Source: Elusimicrobia bacterium UBA4817 | Lineage (GTDB): Bacteria; Elusimicrobiota; UBA8919 | DNA length: 18,089 bases | Direction: 5' to 3' | Assembly (NCBI GenBank): GCA_002402375.1 | Contig: DHFT01000014.1 | Coordinates: 1 to 18,089, forward strand | In this document: positions 1-5,557 of the stretch, piece by piece | How positions within the stretch are numbered: position 1 is the stretch's first letter | How the letters are laid out: the number at the start of each line of letters is the position of its first letter | Program-made: the position numbers and the translations under genes | The notes under the pieces: model-generated | Databases searched by the model: none | Told to the model about the DNA's origin: nothing | The model's input: only the letters and a program-made list of their open reading frames with translations

Positions 1-16
1 AATCTCTGTGGTTAAA
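1..16. repeat. possible end of a CACAGAT-family repeat
   Basis: The first bases read like the right arm of the CCACAGAT...ATCTGTGG repeat that is complete at 16954-17086 (compare ATCTGTGG at 17079-17086 with the similar ATCTCTGTGG here, which carries two extra bases). Only one arm is visible, so membership is a guess. Confidence 0.3.
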
Positions 17-40
17 TGACTTTTTCAATGGTCTTATAAT
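12..40 (+). promoter_or_regulatory. candidate promoter of lepB, possibly leaderless
   Basis: A perfect -10 hexamer TATAAT lies at 35-40. Seventeen bases upstream is TTAAAT (12-17), a weak -35 matching TTGACA at three of six positions. The lepB ATG starts at 47, only six bases after the -10 box, so a normal start site would fall on or next to the start codon. No Shine-Dalgarno sequence lies between. The hexamer could also be chance in AT-rich DNA. Confidence 0.4.
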
Positions 41-46
41 AAAAAC

Positions 47-850
47 ATGAACTTTTTACTTTTTTTGATTTTTACTGTTGCGGAAATAGGCACTGTACTA
101 TATGTCTTTTTCAAAATGCAGGAATATCCGATGGAGATGAAACTTGGCATTATCGTCGGGGTTTCAATCATCTGTGCCGTTGTCTTCCGAAAAATCGGGA
201 AAAAATCAAAGGGGTTTCTGAAAAAAGCAATTGCCGAAGCGACGGAATGGGCGGACACGCTTGTCTGGTCCGGTTTTTTTGCTTTTCTGATAATGTATTT
301 TTTTCTTCAGGCGTTTAAGATCCCTTCGGGTTCAATGAGGAATACGCTTTTGGAAGGCGACCAACTTTTCGTAAATAAATTCATCTACGGCACGAGGCTT
401 TTTTATCCTTCATTTTCAGATAGTGTGAAAATGAAAATGAAACGGGTATTGGTATTAAAAAAGCCGAAGCGCGGCGACATCGTTGTTTTTGCTGCCCCGC
501 CGCAGGCACTTGAACCCTACGAAAGAGAAGCCGGCGTTAAAAAGGACTTTGTAAAAAGATGCATTGGCGTCGGCGGCGATAAAATTGAGATAAAGAGAAA
601 AAAACTCTACTTAAACGGAGTTCTTCAAAAAGAGCCATATGTTGTATTTTCCGATGTCTATAACGATAACATACCGCAGCGGGATAATTTCGGACCGCTT
701 ACAATTCCGCCCGGACATTATTTTATGCTCGGCGACAACCGTGACAACAGCAAGGATTCCCGTTTCTGGGGCACGCTTGAATGGAAATATGTCAAAGGCA
801 GTCCGCTTCTGATTTACTGGCCCCCGAAAAGGGTGAAGTTGATAAAATAA
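47..850 (+). CDS. lepB: signal peptidase I
   Basis: Membrane-bound serine protease (family S26) that removes signal peptides from proteins leaving through Sec or Tat, acting on the outer face of the inner membrane. The 267 residues show two N-terminal hydrophobic segments (about 3-22 and 33-47) and a third at about 72-90, just before the catalytic box IPSGSM. Ser96 is the expected nucleophile. The general-base lysine is Lys170 in DFVKRCIGVGGD, and the GDNRDNSKDSRFWG box follows near residue 228. All family boxes are intact and the length is normal for a Gram-negative LepB. A segment of about 20 residues between the first two boxes (around 121-140) is rich in Lys and Met and looks lineage-specific. 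The start has no Shine-Dalgarno sequence and may be translated from a leaderless mRNA. It stands alone, separated from the next gene by two hairpins. Confidence 0.96.
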   Translation: MNFLLFLIFTVAEIGTVLYVFFKMQEYPMEMKLGIIVGVSIICAVVFRKIGKKSKGFLKKAIAEATEWADTLVWSGFFAFLIMYFFLQAFKIPSGSMRNTLLEGDQLFVNKFIYGTRLFYPSFSDSVKMKMKRVLVLKKPKRGDIVVFAAPPQALEPYEREAGVKKDFVKRCIGVGGDKIEIKRKKLYLNGVLQKEPYVVFSDVYNDNIPQRDNFGPLTIPPGHYFMLGDNRDNSKDSRFWGTLEWKYVKGSPLLIYWPPKRVKLIK

Positions 851-854
851 AAAA

Positions 855-905
855 GATGCGAGGGTTTGGTCGGGTTTCAACCCGACCGGTTAAGCCCGAA
901 GCATC
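855..905. repeat. palindromic repeat with a 9-bp perfect stem
   Basis: GGTCGGGTT (868-876) and AACCCGACC (879-887) are exact inverted copies separated by TC; in practice an 8-bp stem with a TTCA loop. GATGC (855-859) and GCATC (901-905) form an outer imperfect stem. No T-tract follows, so this looks like a REP-type palindrome and not an intrinsic terminator, although it lies just after lepB. Confidence 0.75.
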
Positions 906-920
906 ACACAATAATAGTAG

Positions 921-940
921 CCCCCGACTTTAGTCGGGGG
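921..940. repeat. palindromic repeat with a 9-bp perfect stem
   Basis: CCCCCGACT (921-929) and AGTCGGGGG (932-940) are perfect inverted copies with two bases between them, followed by a GAGCGAAGCGA stretch that runs into the ribosome-binding site AGAGG (955-959) of the next gene. The core GTCGGG is shared with the hairpin at 868-887, so the two may belong to one REP/REPIN-like family. There is no T-tract. Confidence 0.75.
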
Positions 941-965
941 TGAGCGAAGCGAAAAGAGGTTATGT

Positions 966-1391
966 ATGTTTGAAAATTGGCTTACATGGGCGGTGATAGC
1001 GGCAATTCTTTTTATTTATGAAATGGTTTCACCGACGGTATTTTTCTTTGCATGTTTCGGTTTGGGCGCTGTTTTTGCGGCAGCGACAACCGTATTCGGT
1101 TTGATGTGGCTGAACTGGGCGGTGTTTTTTACCGTCTCGCTTTTGGCAATAATTTTTTCCCGACCGCTTGTTAATAAACTTATGAAAAAACCGTCCCGTC
1201 CCGCTAATGTGGATGCTCTTATAAATCAGGAAGCCGTTGTTTTGGAAGAAATAAAGCCGACAAAATTCGGCCGGATAAGAATTGAAGGCGAGGAATGGCT
1301 TGCCGAATCGTCGGAAGAAATTCAGAAAGACAGTCGGGTAAAAATTATTGAAGTGAAAGGCGTTCGGCTGATAGTAAAAAAAATTGACTAA
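966..1391 (+). CDS. NfeD-like membrane protein with OB fold
   Basis: Short NfeD-family protein of 141 residues. It has a hydrophobic N-terminal half with three probable membrane segments (about 5-24, 26-45, 49-66) and a soluble C-terminal part from residue 78. That part carries the family's OB-fold signature, GRIRIEGEEWLA. The ClpP-like serine protease domain of long NfeD proteins is absent, so this is the short form. NfeD proteins are known partners of SPFH/stomatin proteins, and an SPFH gene follows after only 14 bases, almost certainly in the same operon. The pair is thought to act in membrane microdomain organisation or membrane-protein quality control. The exact substrate is unknown here. 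Start: AGAGG six bases before ATG. Confidence 0.87.
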   Translation: MFENWLTWAVIAAILFIYEMVSPTVFFFACFGLGAVFAAATTVFGLMWLNWAVFFTVSLLAIIFSRPLVNKLMKKPSRPANVDALINQEAVVLEEIKPTKFGRIRIEGEEWLAESSEEIQKDSRVKIIEVKGVRLIVKKID

Positions 1392-1405
1392 AGGAGGACA
1401 AGTTT

Positions 1406-2305
1406 ATGCAGCAGATTCCTGTTCCGTTTCTGATTGTTGTAGTAGTGTTTCTGTTTGTTTTTGCGAAGATGGCGCTTTACATCATAAGGCCGTTTGAAAA
1501 GGGCTTGGTGGAGTCCTTCGGCAAATTTAGCAGAACCGTCGGCTCCGGACTTAACCTGATAATTCCGTTTTATCAAACCATCAGAAAAGTTGATATGCGC
1601 GAGCAGGTTCTGGATGTGCCGCCGCAGGATGTGATTACAAAAGATAATGTCGCCGTTACTGTTGATGCGATTATTTACTTCAAAGTTACCGACCCGTTTA
1701 AGGTTCTTTATAATGTTGCAAATTTTATTCAGGCGGCGATTAATCTTGCACAGACAAATTTAAGAAATGTCATCGGAGAACTTGCTTTGGATGAAACGCT
1801 TACTTCCCGTGAAAAAATAAATACGCAACTCCGTCAGGTTTTAGACGAGGCGACGGATGCTTGGGGAGTAAAGGTGACCCGCGTGGAACTTCGTAAAATT
1901 GACCCGCCGGCGGATATTACGCAGGCGATGTCAAAACAGATGAAAGCGGAAAGGGAAAAACGTGCTAATATACTTGAGGCGGAAGGGTTTCGTCAGGCGG
2001 CAATCTTAAAAGCGGAGGGTTCAAAACTTTCGGCGATTCTGGAAGCCGAGGGAAAAGCCGAAGCGATAAAAAGGGTTGCCGATGCTGAAAAATATCAGAT
2101 TGAAATTGTGTATAATGCAATTCACTCCGGAAAGCCGACAAATGATCTTATAGCGATAAAATATCTTGAAGCGCTTGAAAAAGTAGCGGATGGTCATGCG
2201 ACAAAAATCTTTTTGCCGTTAGAAACATCAGGTGTTCTCGGTTCAATCGCCGGAGTTTCCGAGCTTTTTAAGGAAAAGAAAGAAAACGCAGATAAACGTG
2301 GATAA
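1406..2305 (+). CDS. SPFH/band-7 (stomatin-like) membrane scaffold protein
   Basis: Slipin/stomatin-like protein of 299 residues. An N-terminal membrane anchor (about 5-26) is followed by the SPFH domain (about 27-180), with characteristic stretches such as IRPFEKGLVESFGKF and VDMREQVLDVPPQDVITKDN. Next comes a coiled coil with an 11-residue period in which EAEG, KAEG and EAEG recur at 191, 202 and 213, as in oligomerising QmcA/stomatin proteins. It probably forms ring or lattice assemblies in the membrane with the NfeD protein encoded just upstream. An ideal AAGGAGG sits eight bases before ATG. The last residues (NADKRG) and the TAA stop are encoded by a GCAGAT-family repeat that continues into hemW, so the C-terminal tip is repeat-derived. 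HflK/HflC identity is unlikely because only one such gene is present and its partner is NfeD. Confidence 0.92.
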   Translation: MQQIPVPFLIVVVVFLFVFAKMALYIIRPFEKGLVESFGKFSRTVGSGLNLIIPFYQTIRKVDMREQVLDVPPQDVITKDNVAVTVDAIIYFKVTDPFKVLYNVANFIQAAINLAQTNLRNVIGELALDETLTSREKINTQLRQVLDEATDAWGVKVTRVELRKIDPPADITQAMSKQMKAEREKRANILEAEGFRQAAILKAEGSKLSAILEAEGKAEAIKRVADAEKYQIEIVYNAIHSGKPTNDLIAIKYLEALEKVADGHATKIFLPLETSGVLGSIAGVSELFKEKKENADKRG

Positions 2306-2327
2306 CAACGCAGATGAACGCGGATAG
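2284..2327. repeat. GCAGAT-family tandem repeat spanning a stop/start junction
   Basis: Degenerate units of the form AACGCAGAT, AACGTGGAT and AACGCGGAT, spaced 9-12 bases apart, run from the last codons of the SPFH gene across its TAA (2303-2305) and through the hemW ATG (2314). Similar units occur at 2421-2460 and 16954-16981. The repeat supplies both the stop codon of one gene and the start codon of the next. Confidence 0.75.
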
Positions 2328-3453
2328 AAAAAATAATATAGAGGCAGGGCGGCTTGTCCCTGCCATCTATATTCATATTCCATTTTGCAGAAAAAAATGC
2401 AATTACTGCGATTTTGTGTCAACGCAGATTGACGCAGATAAAACCACAGATTGCGCAGATAAATACTTAAAAGCATTAACCAGAGAATTTGCTTACCGCT
2501 TACCGTCTACCGTCTACCGTCTACCGTCTACCGTCTATGTCGGCGGTGGAACACCGTCTCTGCTTTCAGAAAGTCAGATTAAATTCTTGTTTGAAAAACT
2601 ATTCAACTACTTTCACAACTACGAAAGTAGTATAATACCGGAAATTACCTTTGAGCTCAATCCTGAATCAATTACCGGGCAAAAATTAAAAACACTAAAA
2701 GATTATGGTGTCAACCGTTTAAGTATCGGATTGCAATCCTTTGACGATGATATATTAAAATTTTTGGGTAGGGTTCATAATGTAAAAGATTTTTTGAGAT
2801 GTTATGAAACTGCGCGAAAAATCGGTTTTATGAATATAAACATTGATTTAATTTTCGGCATTCCCGGTCAGACGCTTGAAAACTGGCATCGCACACTTAA
2901 CGGTGCAATAAAATTAAATCCGGAGCATATTTCAATATATTCTTTGACAATTGAAAATGGTACAAAATTTTTTGAGAACGGATTACAAAAAGACGACGAC
3001 ACGGATGCGGATATGTATGAATTTGCGATAAGGTTTCTAAAAGAAAACGGCTACCATCAGTATGAAATTTCCAATTTTGCAAAACCAAGTTTTGAATGTA
3101 AGCACAACATAAATTACTGGAAAAACGGCGAGTATCTCGGATTCGGTTTGGGCGCCGTTTCATATATTAAAGGTCGGAGAATAAAAAATACCGAAAATCT
3201 GACGGATTACTTAAACGGGAAATTTCGTTCTGAGGTTGAAGAACGAAATCCCGAACAAAAAATGTCGGAGGATTTGATGCTCGGTTTGCGTTTAACTTCC
3301 GGGATGGAAATATCTGACAATATAAAAGAAAAGTTTTCAGCAAGAATAAACAATCTTAAAAATGACGGCTTATTAAAAGAGCAAAATAACTTTTTGAAAT
3401 TGACCGATAAAGGAATAATGTTCGCGAACTGCGTGTTTAGGGAATTTTTATGA
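2314..3453 (+). CDS. hemW: HemW-type radical SAM heme chaperone
   Basis: Radical SAM protein of 379 residues, formerly annotated as oxygen-independent coproporphyrinogen III oxidase-like. The cluster motif is Cys25-x3-Cys29-x2-Cys32, followed by the GGGTPSLL glycine motif near residue 77, GVNRLSIGLQSF, and HNINYW, the HNxxYW signature that separates heme-binding HemW from true HemN. A HemN-like C-terminal region is present. HemW delivers heme to cytochromes and other acceptors. Three stretches are unusual and repeat-encoded: the N-terminus up to IYIHIPFC, the loop after Cys32 (residues 37-50, GCAGAT units), and residues 60-74, where YRLPSTV occurs twice because of a heptanucleotide array. Outside these loops the protein aligns normally with E. 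coli HemW. No Shine-Dalgarno sequence precedes the ATG, and no alternative in-frame ATG/GTG/TTG exists before the Cys motif. Confidence 0.93.
   Translation: MNADRKNNIEAGRLVPAIYIHIPFCRKKCNYCDFVSTQIDADKTTDCADKYLKALTREFAYRLPSTVYRLPSTVYVGGGTPSLLSESQIKFLFEKLFNYFHNYESSIIPEITFELNPESITGQKLKTLKDYGVNRLSIGLQSFDDDILKFLGRVHNVKDFLRCYETARKIGFMNINIDLIFGIPGQTLENWHRTLNGAIKLNPEHISIYSLTIENGTKFFENGLQKDDDTDADMYEFAIRFLKENGYHQYEISNFAKPSFECKHNINYWKNGEYLGFGLGAVSYIKGRRIKNTENLTDYLNGKFRSEVEERNPEQKMSEDLMLGLRLTSGMEISDNIKEKFSARINNLKNDGLLKEQNNFLKLTDKGIMFANCVFREFL
2335..2373. repeat. strong hairpin in the 5' coding part of hemW
   Basis: AATATAGA plus GGCAGGG (2335-2349) pairs with CCCTGCC (2358-2364), a one-base A bulge, and TCTATATT (2366-2373): 15 base pairs with an 8-base loop. 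It encodes the N-terminal extension of HemW just before the conserved IYIHIPFC motif. The GC-rich inner stem looks like a REP-type palindrome. The outer right arm is the conserved gene sequence itself. It starts 21 bases after the start codon, where it could damp translation. Confidence 0.7.
2421..2460. repeat. GCAGAT-family repeat inside hemW
   Basis: AACGCAGAT (2421-2429), GACGCAGAT (2431-2439), CCACAGAT (2444-2451) and GCGCAGAT (2453-2460) form a degenerate tandem array. They are read in frame as the surface loop right after the [4Fe-4S] cysteine motif of HemW. Confidence 0.75.
2492..2533. repeat. heptanucleotide array inside hemW (array A)
   Basis: Six contiguous heptamers in one register: CTTACCG at 2492 and 2499, then TCTACCG at 2506, 2513, 2520 and 2527. 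The total is 42 bases, an exact multiple of both 7 and 3, so the reading frame is kept and the protein shows YRLPSTV twice. CTTACCG is one base from CTTACCA in the array at 15064-15112, so this is probably the same family. Gain or loss of one unit would frameshift hemW. Confidence 0.85.
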
Positions 3454-4178
3454 GTGATTTTGGAAAAGTTTCCGTGATTATGCCGGTGTTTAATGAAAAG
3501 AAAACGATTGCCGAAGTGCTTGAAAAAGTGATTTCGCTGTCACCGAAAGAAATTATTATTGTTGACGACTATTCAACCGACGGAACAAGAGAGATATTAA
3601 ATCAATTAAAAATTTCCGCCCCAGGCGGATTCGCTAATTCAAGTGGCGAAAAAAATGAAAAATTAAAAATTTTATTGCATGATAAAAATATGGGAAAAGG
3701 AGCCGCGATAAGAACCGCATTAAAATATGTAACCGGTGAGATTGTAACAATTCAGGATGCCGATTTTGAATATAATCCGGAAGAAATCAGAAATCTTATA
3801 GTTCCGATAATTGAGGGAAAGGCATCGGTTGTCTACGGTTCAAGATTTTTACAGTTGAAAGAAAAAAAGTTTATGCATCATTATTTCGGGAATAAATTAC
3901 TTAATTTTCTGACCAATTTTATTTACGGAGCGAATATAACGGATATGGAAACATGCTATAAAGTTTTCAGAAGCGATGTTATGTTATCATTAAACCTAAA
4001 AGCGAACAGATTTGAATTTGAGCCGGAGGTTACGGCAAAAATTCTTAAAAGAAAAATTCAGATATGCGAATTGCCCATTTCATATAAAAGCAGAACATAT
4101 AAAGAGGGAAAAAAAATCGGATGGCGTGACGGCGTGACGGCGCTGATAACATTAATAAAATACAGATTTACCGACTAA
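3450..4178 (+). CDS. GT2 glycosyltransferase, polyprenyl-phosphate sugar synthase type
   Basis: Family 2 glycosyltransferase of 242 residues with a GT-A fold. VSVIMPVFNEKKTI at the N-terminus, IIIVDDYSTDGT (35-46), the metal/nucleotide DAD at 103-105, and VYGSRF match the dolichyl-phosphate mannose synthase (DPM1)-like group. The C-terminal KIGWRDGVTAL box is also typical. Such enzymes transfer a sugar from a nucleotide donor to a polyprenyl phosphate on the cytoplasmic face. There is no C-terminal membrane domain, so it is the soluble or peripheral type. Residues about 55-73 are an extra in-frame segment compared with relatives and are encoded by a palindromic insert with 12-bp flanking direct repeats. 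The start overlaps the hemW stop (ATGA), implying translational coupling. It probably supplies the donor for the GT-C enzyme two genes downstream. The sugar is unknown. Confidence 0.9.
   Translation: MSDFGKVSVIMPVFNEKKTIAEVLEKVISLSPKEIIIVDDYSTDGTREILNQLKISAPGGFANSSGEKNEKLKILLHDKNMGKGAAIRTALKYVTGEIVTIQDADFEYNPEEIRNLIVPIIEGKASVVYGSRFLQLKEKKFMHHYFGNKLLNFLTNFIYGANITDMETCYKVFRSDVMLSLNLKANRFEFEPEVTAKILKRKIQICELPISYKSRTYKEGKKIGWRDGVTALITLIKYRFTD
3604..3672. repeat. in-frame palindromic insert flanked by 12-bp direct repeats
   Basis: AATTAAAAATTT occurs at 3604-3615 and again at 3661-3672, exactly 57 bases apart. Between them are a perfect hairpin, TCCGCC (3615-3620) / GGCGGA (3624-3629), and a second imperfect one, TTCGC (3630-3634) / GCGAA (3646-3650). 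The 57-base step is 19 codons, so the gene stays in frame. The direct repeat is low-complexity and could be coincidence, but the hairpins and the extra protein segment agree with an insertion. Confidence 0.6.
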
Positions 4179-5557
4179 TGAATGTCTTATTTATCAATCC
4201 GCCGTGGATAACGAAAGGCGGCATTTGGCAGAATGTTGCCAGTTGTATGCCTCCTTTTGGATTGGCGGCGATCGCGGCATATTTGGAAAAAAGTGATGTT
4301 AATGTTGAAGTAGTTGATGCCGATGCCCTTAAACTTTCATATAGAGAAATCTCCGAGTTGTTAAGGCAGAAAAGAAGCCCGGAATATGTAGGCATAACCT
4401 CGTCAACATCTACCATTTCGTCCGCTTTAATTGTCTCAAAAACAGCAAAAGATATTTTTCCCAACGCAAAAATCGTTTTGGGCGGAGTTCATCCGTCTGT
4501 TATGACAGAGGATGTATTAAAAGAAGAATCCGTTGATTTTATAGTCAGAGGCGAGGGCGAGGTAACATTCAGGGAACTTATAGCAGGAGTGAACAAAAGA
4601 AATATCGCCGGGCTTTCATATAAAGAAAATAAAATCATTTTTCATAATCCTTCCCGCGCCGTAATTTCCGATATAAATACTTTGCCGTTTCCCGCGTATC
4701 ATCTTCTTCCGATGGAAAAATATTTTCCCGCAAGAGGAAGTTATAAAAAACTTCCCGCCCTCGGAATGATGACCACCCGCGGATGTCCGGGAAGATGCAC
4801 ATTTTGTCTCGGCAGTTATCTTGGGCAACAGGTAAGAAACCGCTCCGCTGAAAAAATTTTTGAAGAAATGTTTTTGTTGCAGGATAAATATGGGATAAAA
4901 GAGATTAGTTTTTACGACGACGTTTTTACCACAAAAAAAGAAAATGTAAGGAATTTGTGCAAAAAAATTCTCAACGAAAAAACGAATATTTCCTGGTCCT
5001 GTTTCGCGAGGGTGGATTTTGTGGATGAAGAATTGTTGAGGGCGATGAAAGACGCCGGTTGCCACCAGATAATGTACGGAATTGAGTCCGGCGACGAGCA
5101 GATACTGAAAAATATTCACAAGAAAATTTCGCTTGAAAAGGTTAAAGAAATAGTTCACATAACAAAAAAAATCGGCATTGATGTCCGTGCGGCATTTATG
5201 CTGGGCAATCCTGGTGAAACAAAAGAAACGATGCAGAAAACTATTGACTATGCCATTAAGTTGTCGCCCGATGTCGCTATTTTTAATATAACAACTCCTT
5301 ATCCTGGTACCGAGATGTTTAAGTGGGCGAAAGACAAAGGCATTTTGACGACGGAAAACTGGGATGAGTATGATTTATCGCAACCGCTAATGAACTTACC
5401 GACGGTCAGTGCGAAAGAAATTAAAAATTATTATAACTTGGCATATAAAAAATTTTATTGGCGATGGAAATATCTGCTGGAAAGAGTTTTTAGAATAAGA
5501 AATTTGTCGGATATAAAAGTTGGGCTTCTAACACTATGGGCAATATTAAAAAGATAA
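4178..5557 (+). CDS. B12-binding-domain radical SAM protein
   Basis: Cobalamin-type radical SAM protein of 459 residues. The N-terminal Rossmann-like B12-binding domain (about 1-140) has NPPW, EVVDADAL, ITSSTSTISSA, VLGGVHPSVM and VRGEGEVTF; the base-off histidine motif is not evident, as is common in this class. The radical SAM domain starts near 190 with TTRGCPGRCTFC: Cys203, Cys207 and Cys210 bind the [4Fe-4S] cluster. A glycine-rich YGIESGDEQIL segment follows, then a roughly 120-residue C-terminal tail. Relatives perform methylations, ring formations and other C-C chemistry on lipids, cofactors or natural products; the substrate cannot be read here. The ATG overlaps the upstream TAA by one base (TAATG), so it is coupled to the GT2 gene, suggesting a lipid carrier or its sugar as substrate. 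Confidence 0.9.
   Translation: MNVLFINPPWITKGGIWQNVASCMPPFGLAAIAAYLEKSDVNVEVVDADALKLSYREISELLRQKRSPEYVGITSSTSTISSALIVSKTAKDIFPNAKIVLGGVHPSVMTEDVLKEESVDFIVRGEGEVTFRELIAGVNKRNIAGLSYKENKIIFHNPSRAVISDINTLPFPAYHLLPMEKYFPARGSYKKLPALGMMTTRGCPGRCTFCLGSYLGQQVRNRSAEKIFEEMFLLQDKYGIKEISFYDDVFTTKKENVRNLCKKILNEKTNISWSCFARVDFVDEELLRAMKDAGCHQIMYGIESGDEQILKNIHKKISLEKVKEIVHITKKIGIDVRAAFMLGNPGETKETMQKTIDYAIKLSPDVAIFNITTPYPGTEMFKWAKDKGILTTENWDEYDLSQPLMNLPTVSAKEIKNYYNLAYKKFYWRWKYLLERVFRIRNLSDIKVGLLTLWAILKR

Noticed and set aside
868..940. Intrinsic terminators after lepB
   Set aside because: Both hairpins are strong but neither is followed by a T-run; a REP-type palindrome fits better.
1406..2305. HflK or HflC
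   Set aside because: There is a single SPFH gene beside NfeD, with the EAEG coiled coil of stomatin/QmcA types and no paired second subunit.
4124..4140. Tandem GGCGTGAC repeat at the end of the GT2 gene
   Set aside because: Only two 8-base copies, and the encoded WRDGVTAL box is conserved in the family, so this is ordinary coding sequence.
4616..5158. 180-codon open frame on the minus strand inside the radical SAM gene
   Set aside because: It lies wholly opposite a gene with clear domain motifs, shows no recognisable protein features and has no ribosome-binding site; it is a by-product of the codon bias on the other strand.
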